Of a stretch of DNA of 64,000 nucleotides, positions 1-8,057 are shown piece by piece. Each line of letters opens with the position of its first letter. Position 1 is the first letter of the stretch. The notes beneath the pieces are model-generated. The model saw nothing but the letters and a program-made list of their open reading frames with translations. It was not told the origin of the DNA and searched no databases. Source of the DNA: Bacteroidaceae bacterium (lineage in GTDB: Bacteria; Bacteroidota; Bacteroidia; Bacteroidales; Bacteroidaceae); the NCBI GenBank assembly GCA_017448825.1, contig JAFSKR010000032.1:1-64000 (forward strand), read 5' to 3'. The position numbers were made by a program, and so were the translations under genes.

Positions 1-195
1 GACTCATACACAGAAGAGGCAGACATCAACGCGTTACTCTCTGCAAGTGAAAGCTACATGCTTGAACACCAAGAAGCATCAGAAATTATTGAGGAGGTGC
101 GTGCCGCCATCAAAGACTGGCGCAAAACCGCCACCGAACTGCAAATACCAACAAAGTTGTTAGAATCATATTCCATTCGTTGGGATGAATTATAA
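1..195 (+). CDS. HipA-like toxin kinase, C-terminal end (partial)
   Basis: An open frame enters from the window edge and stops with TAA at 193-195, giving 64 residues. The sequence (EASEIIEEVRAAIKDW, then a short helical tail) resembles the extreme C-terminus of HipA-family serine/threonine kinases, the toxin half of HipBA toxin-antitoxin systems. Catalytic residues lie outside the window, so the call rests on the tail alone. No antitoxin gene follows. In many HipBA operons hipB lies upstream, so it may be just outside the window. Confidence 0.5.
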   Translation, partial: DSYTEEADINALLSASESYMLEHQEASEIIEEVRAAIKDWRKTATELQIPTKLLESYSIRWDEL

Positions 196-578
196 AAAAG
201 ATAGCGCATTCTGCACGTTTTTCGTGAAAAATGTGTAACTTTGCAGCGCAATTGAAACATGTAGCGTACAGAGAGAAACTCGTTGAAATCCAGCGGGATA
301 ATACATTCAGACGAGAAACTCTCAAATCGAGCAAAAAGACGCGGTACAAGTCAAAACGGCAAGGTGTTAATTATCAAGAATTTACGCTTTCGCTTACTTT
401 CGAAAAACTTTCGAAAAATAGCCATGTACCGATTAAATTCACTGAACGCTGATATTCAATTGATTGTCGATGGTGCGTGGGCAAGTAAAGTATTTGCGTA
501 AGCAACAATGCATGGGATTTAGGACATCGTTCCATGTTTTTCTGAGGGTGCTGATAGAAAAGATAAATTTGAAAAGAC
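196..578. other. 383-bp gap with a promoter but no convincing gene
   Basis: A Bacteroidota -7 element TAACTTTG lies at 236-243, more than 330 bp before the next good start codon. The two short open frames here (231-452 and 283-501) overlap each other, are rich in K/R/S, lack a good ribosome binding site and resemble no family I know. The gap may be a long leader or decayed sequence. Confidence 0.5.
236..243 (+). promoter_or_regulatory. -7 promoter element TAACTTTG
   Basis: It matches the Bacteroidota sigma-ABfr element TAnnTTTG. A T-rich stretch about 20 bp upstream (near 216-221) could act as the -33 region. The nearest downstream gene starts at 579. Confidence 0.5.
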
Positions 579-1397
579 ATGAATATTGAACAAGTACGAG
601 AATACACGTTGTCACTCTACGGTGTAACGGAAGACCAACCGTTTGGAGAAGACATTATCACCTTCCGTCTGGAAGGGAAGATTTTTATATGTCTTTGGTT
701 GGGTGGCGGCAAACATGATATGAAGAACTCTGCCCCAAGACTCGCTCTGAAGTTATCTCCAGAAAGGAATGAGGAACTTAGGGAACAGTTCGCTAACGTA
801 ACACCAGCCTGGCATTGGAACAAGAAGCACTGGAGCGACGTGTATTACGAGTCATTGGAAGCAGCCCAAGTCGAGGACTGGATAAAGGAATCTTACAGAC
901 TCGTGGCATCCAAACTTCCAAAGGCCGTTCGACAGAAATACATTCAAGAAGCTGTATTGCATAAAAAATTGTTCCAAGAACTAACCACAGATGAACTGTA
1001 TGAACTTTTGAGAGTCCGCAGCGAGGTGTTTGTGGTGGAACAGGATTGTGCCTATCAGGACATGGACGGCGATGATCAAAAGTCCATTCACCTGTGGATG
1101 ACGTTGGCAGGCAAGACAATCGCTTTGGCTCGTGTATGCCCCGCTGGTACTCACATGAAGGAAATATCAATAGGCAGGGTCATCACAACAGAACGCGGTA
1201 AGGGATATGGAAAGCAGATTATGCTTTATGCCATCGATGCAGCCATCAAACATTTCGATGCGAAACGCATTGATATAGAGGCACAGGAGTATGCCAAGAG
1301 ATTCTATGAAAACGTTGGCTTCAAACAGTCATCCGACACCTTTATGCTCGATGGCATACCACACATTAAAATGACATGGACAAGTGAACAATCGTGA
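579..1397 (+). CDS. MmcQ/YjbR-domain and GNAT acetyltransferase fusion
   Basis: A 272-residue protein in two parts. Residues 1 to about 115 match the MmcQ/YjbR fold (start MNIEQVREYTLSLYGVTEDQPFG, with the characteristic FRLEGKIF segment and a WHWNKKHW stretch). Residues about 130-270 match an ElaA-like GNAT N-acetyltransferase: LRVRSEVFVVEQ, then RGKGYGKQ as the acetyl-CoA pyrophosphate loop and a FYENVGF end. YjbR proteins have a DNA-binding-like fold of unclear role. The substrate of the acetyltransferase is unknown. It is flanked by unrelated genes and looks monocistronic. The fusion is read directly; its function is not inferred. Confidence 0.8.
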   Translation: MNIEQVREYTLSLYGVTEDQPFGEDIITFRLEGKIFICLWLGGGKHDMKNSAPRLALKLSPERNEELREQFANVTPAWHWNKKHWSDVYYESLEAAQVEDWIKESYRLVASKLPKAVRQKYIQEAVLHKKLFQELTTDELYELLRVRSEVFVVEQDCAYQDMDGDDQKSIHLWMTLAGKTIALARVCPAGTHMKEISIGRVITTERGKGYGKQIMLYAIDAAIKHFDAKRIDIEAQEYAKRFYENVGFKQSSDTFMLDGIPHIKMTWTSEQS

Positions 1398-1537
1398 CGA
1401 AAGAAAGTCTGTAAGGTTTACCGAAACATATAAAATAAGAAAAGCTAACCCATGATATATCAGATTATTAACTACACCAGAAATTTCTTGAAACAGCAGA
1501 TATGAGTATGTTATAACAAAATTAAAAATAGATTAAT

Positions 1538-2144
1538 ATGAAGAGACTTATTTTATGCCTAATGGCAACGGTTTGTGTGCTGAACCTTTCGGCACAAAGT
1601 ATTTATGATTTCAAGGTAAAGGATGATGCAGGACAGGAAGTGCCGCTCTCTACCTACAAAGGTAAGGTGCTGCTGATTGTGAACACAGCCACCCGCTGTG
1701 GATTCACACCTCAGTACAAGGAACTGGAGGCACTCTATGAGAAATACCACAGCGAGGGGTTAGAAAATTTTAGACTTCCCCTGCAACCAGTTCGGGCAAC
1801 AGGCTCCTGGCTCGATTCAGGAGATTCACCAGTTCTGTTCTGCCAATTTCGACATCCAGTTTCCGCAGTTCGACAAAATTGAAGTGAACGGTGAGGGTGA
1901 ACATCCACTTTACACCTATCTGAAGGAACAGAAAGGCTTCGGTGGCTTTGACATCAACAACCAACAGGGGAAGTTTATGGATGAGATGCTCCGCAAGCAG
2001 GATGCCGACTACGAGAAGAAGAGTGACATCAAATGGAACTTTACCAAGTTCCTCGTATCTCGCGATGGACAGGTGTTGAAACGTTACGAACCGACGGAGA
2101 AGATGAGCGACATCGAAGCCGACGTTGCTAAGTACATCAAGTAA
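1538..2144 (+). pseudogene. Glutathione peroxidase, interrupted by a 1-base frameshift
   Basis: The first frame (from 1538) gives a signal peptide ending near ALSAQ-type residues 15-20 and the peroxidatic motif NTATRCGFTPQY with Cys54 in place of selenocysteine. After YHSEGLE the frame breaks. Shifting by one base restores FPCNQFGQQ (the catalytic Gln region), and the second frame runs to TAA at 2142-2144 with the conserved KWNFTKFL tryptophan. The break lies in the A-run at 1764-1767, where one A is extra. The full protein would be about 200 residues and exported. It is either a true frameshift allele or a homopolymer sequencing error. Family members reduce peroxides using thiols, usually thioredoxin when Cys-based. 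Confidence 0.85.
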
Positions 2145-2162
2145 CGTCGTATGTTCATTGCC

Positions 2163-2216
2163 CCAAAATCAACCACGTCGTAAGCAATTCACCGACCACG
2201 ATGTGGTCGATTTTGG
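2163..2216. terminator. Inverted repeat between convergent genes
   Basis: Two 19-nt arms (2163-2181 and 2198-2216) pair at 17 of 19 positions, and the right arm itself holds the palindrome GACCACGATGTGGTC. It lies between the peroxidase and the convergent minus-strand gene, so a bidirectional terminator is likely. A related palindrome sits at 20160-20174. Confidence 0.55.
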
Positions 2217-2296
2217 AAGAATGTAGATGAAATACAGGGCGAGGAGCCGGAGCCGATGGAAAGTCGGCACGGTTCCCCGCTCTGCGGTAATGAAAT

Positions 2297-4174
2297 TCAC
2301 TCGTGTTTCAAATACAACCAGTTCTCTTTCAGGTCGATGATAATGGCGTAGTCACACCAAACCTTATTTCCGATGATGCCCAGATACTCGTCGCCAGATG
2401 TTGCTCCCGTCACGTCTCCAGTGCCCGAAAGTGCCCCGGCCTTGTCGGTGCTGAACCTGACCATTGGGGCATTCATTTCCACATTGCCCAGACAGGCTTT
2501 AACTTCCTGAAACTCATAACCTTCCGAATGTCCTCCAATGCCGCCCACTTCGTATTCCCAAGGCTCCTTGTCCTTGATTTTCTCCAAACGATATTTGGTG
2601 GTCACTTTACTTGTAAGCACGATGCCCTGTCCGCTACCCATGTCCATCTGCGCTTTGCCTGCGATGGTGGTCTTGCCATCGGTCTGCACCGTCAGGGGAA
2701 TCAGGATGCGGTTTGACTTCTGTTCTATCGGTATCCGCTCGAAACTTTCAGTCAACGCTCCGCCGATGCTGTCCGCAATGGTCATCTTCCCGTGCTTGAA
2801 GTTGATGCACATCACCTTGCCAGCCACCCCGCTCACGCCGAAAATACCGTCGGCTTTATCGCCAAGCACGGCACGGAGATTGATAATGGGCGTATATTTA
2901 GGCGTAAATGTCTTATGAGTAGCAGTCAGCGTGACATCGCCCATGATGACTTTCACCTGCTTCTGTTCAGTGCCTGCTCCGCCCATTTTTGCATTGGTAG
3001 TTCGGCTGAATGTCAAGCCGTTCTCCGCTACGAAAGTGCTGTCTAAACAAAGGATGTATGGAGCGCCCGTGTCAAACACCAGTCGGGCAGGTTTGCCATT
3101 TACATTGCCATTCAGATAGAGATGGTTCTTGTTATACTCAAAATCCGTGTCACGGTTCGATGGCTTATTAAGCACAGGCTCTACCGTGTAGCCTTCTCGC
3201 CGCAACAATTCTATCACCGAGTCATCGCCTAGTAGGTGGCGGGCGCCCACGGCTATCATACAAGAATTTTTGACTATGTTCTCTTCGATAACAGGAATCC
3301 ACGCCATGTTCCGCTGCCGATGCTGGACGCTGTCGAAGTTTTCATTGTAAAGGGAGTCCTCTAAAAGACTGGACATTTTGCATGTGTCGTTCTCCAAATA
3401 CACTTTATTAAACTCTTCCAGTTTTTTGAAAATCTTTCTAAACTCGCGACGCGTGTCGCCATTATTCATGCTGTGAATGGCATAGTAGAGAGAATCAGCT
3501 TGTTCCTTCACTGAAAGTGTGTCGAACCTTGATGCGTTTTCTAATATGCGTTCTATTACTTCATTCGGAACAGATCGAACTTCCTCCAAATGCCCTGTGA
3601 CATGGCCTCGCTTGACCGCTTCTTCGTAAACTACTGCATCAACTGCTTTCCCTACCATTTGCTTCATCGTGGCTTCGAGAAAGATTAGCGACAACGTTGC
3701 ATACCAATATCCAGGTGTCCTCTTCCAATACTCTCCCCCTTTTATCTTCGCAGTCAAAAATGTGTCCACTTCATTGAAATGGGATATACTATCGTATAGA
3801 GACTGGTAGCCCGTTGAAAATGGCATTATGTATTTTTCGTCGGGTTCCTTCAGCCATTTCGAGAGTTTGGAAATATGTTCTTGTACAGAAGCGCTAATCT
3901 CGCGAGCCGCAGGATCCATTTCTGATTCAAAGAACACGGCATCCACTTTGTCGAATGCCTCTACGACGCCGTTTATGCCAAACACTTCTTCCGTAGTGAA
4001 TACATGTCCTCCGCCGTGGCAAGTGCCGAAGAGATAAGACTTATGCTGAAGCCCGTTTCCGCTGATTTCCCACAGCCAGCCGGGGTTGCTCTCTGCTGTA
4101 GCCTCTGAGTCTTGTGCAACTGCTGGCATTGTCAGGGTGGCAAGCAGCACAGTGATGATTATTTTCTTATTCAT
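2297..4174 (-). CDS. TraB/GumN (Tiki-like) domain and retropepsin-like aspartic protease fusion, exported
   Basis: The ATG at 4174 gives 625 residues with a clear signal peptide (MNKKIIITVLLATLTMPAVAQ). An upstream in-frame extension to 4429 overlaps the preceding gene and lacks a signal, so it is not used. Residues about 30-335 resemble the TraB/GumN family: LFGTCHGGGH near residue 48 and GARHLLG near 310, the two conserved Gly/His motifs of this predicted metalloprotease superfamily. Residues about 345-625 hold a retropepsin-like region with LVFDTGAPY (catalytic-type DTG at 368-370) and a later MDMGSGQ, where a second DTG motif would be expected. It follows the S41 peptidase gene by 22 bp, so the two are probably co-transcribed. 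Substrates are unknown. Confidence 0.75.
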   Translation of the reverse strand: MNKKIIITVLLATLTMPAVAQDSEATAESNPGWLWEISGNGLQHKSYLFGTCHGGGHVFTTEEVFGINGVVEAFDKVDAVFFESEMDPAAREISASVQEHISKLSKWLKEPDEKYIMPFSTGYQSLYDSISHFNEVDTFLTAKIKGGEYWKRTPGYWYATLSLIFLEATMKQMVGKAVDAVVYEEAVKRGHVTGHLEEVRSVPNEVIERILENASRFDTLSVKEQADSLYYAIHSMNNGDTRREFRKIFKKLEEFNKVYLENDTCKMSSLLEDSLYNENFDSVQHRQRNMAWIPVIEENIVKNSCMIAVGARHLLGDDSVIELLRREGYTVEPVLNKPSNRDTDFEYNKNHLYLNGNVNGKPARLVFDTGAPYILCLDSTFVAENGLTFSRTTNAKMGGAGTEQKQVKVIMGDVTLTATHKTFTPKYTPIINLRAVLGDKADGIFGVSGVAGKVMCINFKHGKMTIADSIGGALTESFERIPIEQKSNRILIPLTVQTDGKTTIAGKAQMDMGSGQGIVLTSKVTTKYRLEKIKDKEPWEYEVGGIGGHSEGYEFQEVKACLGNVEMNAPMVRFSTDKAGALSGTGDVTGATSGDEYLGIIGNKVWCDYAIIIDLKENWLYLKHE

Positions 4175-4196
4175 GATGTGCCTGTATTCTTGGGTA

Positions 4197-5345
4197 TTAT
4201 TGTTTTGCCCCATATTTCTCAATGACAAATTTCCATGCGACATCCTTGTCATCGAGGTTGACTTCGATGTCAGGTTGCAAACAGGGTTCGTCGGTTTTGG
4301 ATTCGTCAGGACGGGCAAAGAACTGGCATGAGACAGTTCCATAAACTTCAGTATTCGGTAAGCGGAAGAGAAGGGTGTTGCCATAGTGAGAAGGCCCGAA
4401 AGTGGAGGTCGTACCGATGATAGTGCCAAAATGGTTGTCGCGGGCGTGAGTCAAGAGGACACCCGCACTGCTGAAGGTATTCGGTCCCATGACGAAGACC
4501 ACCTGTCCCTCGTAGAGTTTTGGCTGCTGATAGTCGTCCAAATTGTTGCCAGGCACCTGATAGAGCTCGTCCTTGTGACCTTCCTTCTCCCAGTTCTTCT
4601 TGAGTTCAACAGCACTGGGATAGTATTCCATCATGAAGTTGGAAAGACGGGTGTAGGCGGTGAAGGTCTTCAGTTTGTCAAATGGATAAAGATGCTCCAT
4701 CAGTAGGCTGCAAAAGTAGTCGTTGCCGCCACCATTGTACTGCACATCCACCACCAGCGTCTTGATACTTTCCTCCTCCATTTCGGCAAACATCCTATCA
4801 AGGAACGCTGAGAAAGGGTCAGCTGGGTTATTGGCGCATTTGTTGAATTGCAGATAGCAGATGCTATGTTCCGGGAAAACCTGGTAGTCGTAAACCGTGG
4901 CGTGAGGACGCATGATGTGTTCCTTGTCAGGAGCAAAGGACGTGATGCCCGCCTCCATCAGTTTCTTCCGCTCTGTCAATGTGGCTTCTCTCGCTTGTTT
5001 TGCCGTAGTGACGCAGGTATGTTTGTCCTTCAGCCTGCCCAAGACCTCGTTCAGAGCATCGGCAAGTTCTTCGTCCGTCTCAAGGCTTTTGCACCGCTCC
5101 AACAGCACCGCTTTCTTGGTTAACCATTCCTCGCGCCGTTCGGGTTTAACGTAATAGGGATGCGTCTCTGCCACCAAGTCCATAAAGAGGATGGCGTCTT
5201 TCTGATACTTGTTGCATGACTGGTACATCGTGGTGTTCTGATATGCAGAATCACTAAGTACCTTGAACTGGCTTACGTCCTGTGCCGCTGCCGTCAAACC
5301 CGTCAGCAGAACCAGCAAAACCGATAATAGCTTTTCTTTCATCAT
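4197..5345 (-). CDS. S41 family (C-terminal processing-like) serine peptidase, exported
   Basis: A 382-residue protein with signal peptide MMKEKLLSVLLVLLTGLTAAAQ. The C-terminal half shows the S41/tail-specific protease core: VVDVQYNGGGND, then VMGPNTFSSAG with the nucleophile serine region, then GTTSTFGPSHYG. No PDZ domain is obvious, which is common in short secreted S41 enzymes of Bacteroidota. It heads a two-gene minus-strand unit with the TraB-aspartic protease fusion, so both may act on envelope or extracellular peptides. A promoter lies about 210 bp upstream and the leader holds a stable hairpin. Confidence 0.8.
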   Translation of the reverse strand: MMKEKLLSVLLVLLTGLTAAAQDVSQFKVLSDSAYQNTTMYQSCNKYQKDAILFMDLVAETHPYYVKPERREEWLTKKAVLLERCKSLETDEELADALNEVLGRLKDKHTCVTTAKQAREATLTERKKLMEAGITSFAPDKEHIMRPHATVYDYQVFPEHSICYLQFNKCANNPADPFSAFLDRMFAEMEEESIKTLVVDVQYNGGGNDYFCSLLMEHLYPFDKLKTFTAYTRLSNFMMEYYPSAVELKKNWEKEGHKDELYQVPGNNLDDYQQPKLYEGQVVFVMGPNTFSSAGVLLTHARDNHFGTIIGTTSTFGPSHYGNTLLFRLPNTEVYGTVSCQFFARPDESKTDEPCLQPDIEVNLDDKDVAWKFVIEKYGAKQ

Positions 5346-5385
5346 TTTTTTTAGCTTTTGTGAATACTCTTTTTCCGACGAAAGA

Positions 5386-5453
5386 GGCGCAGACTTTCAC
5401 CATACCTCTCTCGGCTCACCACAAGCCACTCTTAAATATGGGAAGTCTGCGCC
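5386..5453 (-). promoter_or_regulatory. Hairpin in the 5' leader of the S41 peptidase gene
   Basis: An 11-bp perfect inverted repeat (GGCGCAGACTT at 5386-5396 and its complement at 5443-5453) encloses about 46 nt that contain a smaller GGCT/AGCC stem. It lies between the promoter and the start codon, so it would form in the mRNA leader. It matches no riboswitch I recognise. Confidence 0.4.
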
Positions 5454-5553
5454 TTGTTGGGGCAGTCCCAATATTAAGAGTTGCTCGTTTCTCGTGGTGG
5501 TGATTGAGAGAGTATTGAGCTATATGTCTTGCACTCCTTTTGGATTGCGGATA

Positions 5554-5561
5554 CAAAAGTA
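5554..5561 (-). promoter_or_regulatory. -7 element TACTTTTG for the S41/TraB unit
   Basis: The minus strand reads TACTTTTG, matching TAnnTTTG. The predicted leader is about 200 nt. Confidence 0.6.
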
Positions 5562-5786
5562 GTGAAAAAGATTGAGATAGCAACGAGATTTGTGCAAAAG
5601 ATATTAAAATGGGGCGAAATTGCATAATTCTTGTCAAAAACATGCATGATTGTGGATGATTTACGCTGTCCGAATGTCAGTAAAACGGTGTTCGGGCAGC
5701 ATTGTTTTTGGACCGAAATAGTCATCTTCTGCTATTTGTGAAAATTTTGAGGCAATTTGTGTAACAGCAGATTGCTTTTTTCTTCG

Positions 5787-5794
5787 TAACTTTG
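5787..5794 (+). promoter_or_regulatory. -7 element TAACTTTG for the alcohol dehydrogenase
   Basis: A consensus TAACTTTG followed by GCAGCGTG, 60 bp before the start at 5854. Confidence 0.7.
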
Positions 5795-5853
5795 CAGCGT
5801 GATTTTTAATTGAAAAACAAATAACAAGTTAAAACTATTCAAATTGATATCTT

Positions 5854-7017
5854 ATGCAGAACTTTGATTACATGAGCCCGACACGGCTCATCTTTGGTAA
5901 GGAGTCGATTGTCAAGCTGCCAGAGGTGATGCGTCCTCTCGGCAAGCGCGTGTTGCTGACCTACGGTGGCGGTAGCATTAAGAAATTAGGTCTCTACGAC
6001 CGAGTGAAGGAGCTGCTGAAGGACTTCGAAATTTTCGAACTCGCAGGCATCCAGCCCAACCCGAAGTACGACCCGAGTGTGTTGGAGGGAGTGCGTATCT
6101 GCAAAGAAGAGCAGATAGATGTAATACTCGCTGTAGGTGGCGGCTCTGTGCTCGACTGCTCGAAGGCCATCGCCGCGGGTGCCAAGTACGACGGCGACCC
6201 CTGGGACTTGATTTCCTACAAAGTGAAAGCACAAGCCGCCCTGCCCATCGTCGATATTCTGACACTGGCTGCCACAGGTTCGGAGTACGACTGCGGAGGC
6301 GTCATCTCACGTACCGAGACCAACGACAAGATTGGCTATATGGATCCACTGCTGTTCCCCGTCTGCTCAATTCTCGACCCCGTCTATACCTTCAGCGTGT
6401 CGAAGAAGCAAACCGCCGCAGGCTGTGCCGACGCGATGAACCACACGATGGAACAATATTTCGCCCAGGGCACCACGCTGCTCAACGACGGCTTCTGCGA
6501 GTCGATGCTGAAGAGTCTGATGGTGAATGCCCGTAAGTGTCTTGACAATCCTGAGGACTACACCGCCCGCGCCGAGATGATGCTCTGTTGTACTTACGGT
6601 TGCAACGGCATCTTGTCGCTCGGCAACAGTCCCAGCGGCTGGCCCTGCCACGGCATCGAGCACGCCCTCTCGGCCTACTACGACATCACCCACGGTGAGG
6701 GTCTGGCCATCATCACGCCCCGTTGGATGAAGCATATCCTGAGCGAAAAGACCATCGACCGCTTCGTAAAGTACGGCATCAATGTGTTCGGCATCGATGC
6801 CTCACTGCCCAAGCAAGATATCGCCGAGCAGGCCATCGACGCCACCTACAAGTTCTTCGAGAGCATTGGTATCCCGATGCATCTCCGCGACGTCGGCATC
6901 GACGACAGCCGCCTTGACGAGATGGCCCACCACATCGCTGTCAACGAGGGTCTGGAGAACGCCTACGCTCCACTGACAGAGCAGGACATCAAGAAGATTC
7001 TGGAGGACAGTCTGTAA
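5854..7017 (+). CDS. Iron-containing alcohol dehydrogenase, YqhD/BdhA-like
   Basis: A 387-residue cytosolic enzyme of full family length. GGGS at residues 95-98 is the nucleotide-binding motif. The metal ligands of group III alcohol dehydrogenases are visible: D193 and H197 in CADAMNHTME, H266 in WPCHGIEH and H280 in DITHGEG. The spacing closely follows E. coli YqhD, an NADPH-dependent aldehyde reductase for short-chain and toxic aldehydes. An AraC regulator, a flavodoxin and a carboxymuconolactone decarboxylase-cupin protein lie downstream, an association seen around aldehyde/quinone stress genes. Preference for NADPH is inferred from the family. Confidence 0.9.
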   Translation: MQNFDYMSPTRLIFGKESIVKLPEVMRPLGKRVLLTYGGGSIKKLGLYDRVKELLKDFEIFELAGIQPNPKYDPSVLEGVRICKEEQIDVILAVGGGSVLDCSKAIAAGAKYDGDPWDLISYKVKAQAALPIVDILTLAATGSEYDCGGVISRTETNDKIGYMDPLLFPVCSILDPVYTFSVSKKQTAAGCADAMNHTMEQYFAQGTTLLNDGFCESMLKSLMVNARKCLDNPEDYTARAEMMLCCTYGCNGILSLGNSPSGWPCHGIEHALSAYYDITHGEGLAIITPRWMKHILSEKTIDRFVKYGINVFGIDASLPKQDIAEQAIDATYKFFESIGIPMHLRDVGIDDSRLDEMAHHIAVNEGLENAYAPLTEQDIKKILEDSL

Positions 7018-7018
7018 A

Positions 7019-7093
7019 AGCGAGCACGAAGAGGAACTGATGGAACTCTGGGGCAAGGCACAGCGCGGAGAGAAAATAATCAAAATACGATAA
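7019..7093 (+). pseudogene. Remnant of a DUF4160 protein (C-terminus only)
   Basis: Immediately after the dehydrogenase stop, an open stretch reads HEEELMELWGKAQRGEKIIK and ends at TAA 7091-7093. This resembles the C-terminus of DUF4160 proteins, which usually precede DUF2442 genes. It has no start codon of its own. The DUF2442 gene follows with a strong AAGGAGG site right after the remnant stop. The most economical reading is an ancestral DUF4160-DUF2442 pair whose first gene was mostly deleted. Confidence 0.5.
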
Positions 7094-7105
7094 GGAGGAC
7101 AGATT

Positions 7106-7342
7106 ATGCTACTGACGATTACAGATGTTGAATATTTGGGCGACTACACGTTGCTCAGTACGTTCAGCACGGGCGAGGTGCTGCTGGTAGACTTCACGCC
7201 GCTGATGCAGAAGGGCATCTGCCGAAAGCTGCAGGACATGGACTATTTCCGTTCCTTCCGCCTCGACCCCTTCACCGTCGATTGGAACAACGAAATCGGA
7301 TTCGCCCCCGAAAGGCTCTATGAATTGGGCGTGGCGGCGTAA
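7106..7342 (+). CDS. DUF2442 domain protein
   Basis: A 78-residue protein matching DUF2442 in length and pattern (DYTLLSTFSTGEVLLVDF, then FRLDPFTVDWNNEIGFAPERLYE). It has a clear AAGGAGG ribosome binding site. DUF2442 genes commonly pair with DUF4160 genes, and some have been proposed to be toxin-antitoxin-like. Here the partner survives only as a fragment, so this may be an orphan. Confidence 0.8.
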   Translation: MLLTITDVEYLGDYTLLSTFSTGEVLLVDFTPLMQKGICRKLQDMDYFRSFRLDPFTVDWNNEIGFAPERLYELGVAA

Positions 7343-7375
7343 GTGTTTTATAAAAGGAAAAGACAAATGAGCGGA

Positions 7376-7447
7376 AAGGCTACGGGTAGGAGAGCTTTGC
7401 TCGGGAATTAGACCGACAGACATAGAACGACATAAGAAGTGTTGACT
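7376..7447 (+). pseudogene. Decayed copy of the N-terminal region of the CMD-cupin gene
   Basis: The sequence GGCTACGGGTAGG occurs here and again in the intact gene at about 8118. Read in frame, the fragment gives RLRVGELCSGIRPTDIERHK, against RLRVGDGTSGMTLTERQK in the intact gene, and then stops. It looks like the relic of a tandem duplication. The match is short, so confidence is limited. Confidence 0.4.
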
Positions 7448-7634
7448 TTTTGATTCTTGTTCCAGAAATTTCGCCAAAAATATCTCTCAAGATGATAGAA
7501 GTTGATGCTCGCGTTAAGGCGCGGGCTGATACTTGTATTTGAGAGAACGGCGTTTGGCGATGCCTCTGGAACGAATGCACAGAATCAGACTCGCGCCGAT
7601 TTTATACCCCAAAACCCAATATAATAAAATGCAT

Positions 7635-7830
7635 ATGAACAAGAAAAACATCATTACTGCGCTGCTGGCCGTCACAACAATATCGGTTGGGGCACAAAAT
7701 CTCACTAAGCAGCAGATGCTGGAGGACTACGACCAACTTTACACAGACCTTCTATAACAAAGCCCAACACGCCGAGGAATTCCTCTACAACCACGACTGG
7801 GTGTTCCACAAGATTCTCAGCCTGCCGTAA
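7635..7830 (+). pseudogene. Exported-protein remnant with internal deletion and frameshift
   Basis: An ATG at 7635 starts a normal signal peptide (MNKKNIITALLAVTTISVGA) and about 20 mature residues (LTKQQMLEDYDQLY), then stops at 7757. A second frame continues with FYNKAQHAEEFLYNHDWVFH and ends at TAA 7828-7830. The two parts look like the ends of one exported protein joined by a deletion. The original family cannot be named. Confidence 0.5.
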
Positions 7831-8026
7831 GAGACTGACGAAACAATTCACCTTGATTTTTCTTATAAATCACATTCGGATGATACGCCGTGTACGATTT
7901 TTATGTAAATTTTTGAAAGATTTTGAGCGAAGTGATCTCCCAAACTCCCTAACTCCTTAGAATAAATCCGTAAAAATGGTAAAAGAAAACGTAATCTGTA
8001 TAACGGCAAATTCAGGAAGAAGTTGT

Positions 8027-8034
8027 AACTTTGC
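8027..8034 (+). promoter_or_regulatory. -7 element TAACTTTG for the CMD-cupin gene
   Basis: A consensus TAACTTTG, 24 bp before the ATG at 8058. It excludes the in-frame upstream start at 8031, which overlaps the promoter. Confidence 0.75.
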
Positions 8035-8057
8035 CGCCGATTTCAAACAATGAGTTT

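Larger units (their letters stand above)
5346..5853. other. Divergent intergenic region with two promoters and a leader hairpin
   Basis: No gene is seen. The region carries a minus-strand -7 element (5554-5561), a plus-strand -7 element (5787-5794) and an inverted repeat (5386-5396 with 5443-5453) inside the leader of the S41 gene. Confidence 0.6.

Noticed and set aside
231-501. Two overlapping short plus-strand open frames after the HipA tail
   Set aside because: They overlap each other in different frames, lack ribosome binding sites, are K/R/S-rich and resemble no family; the first lies across the promoter element.
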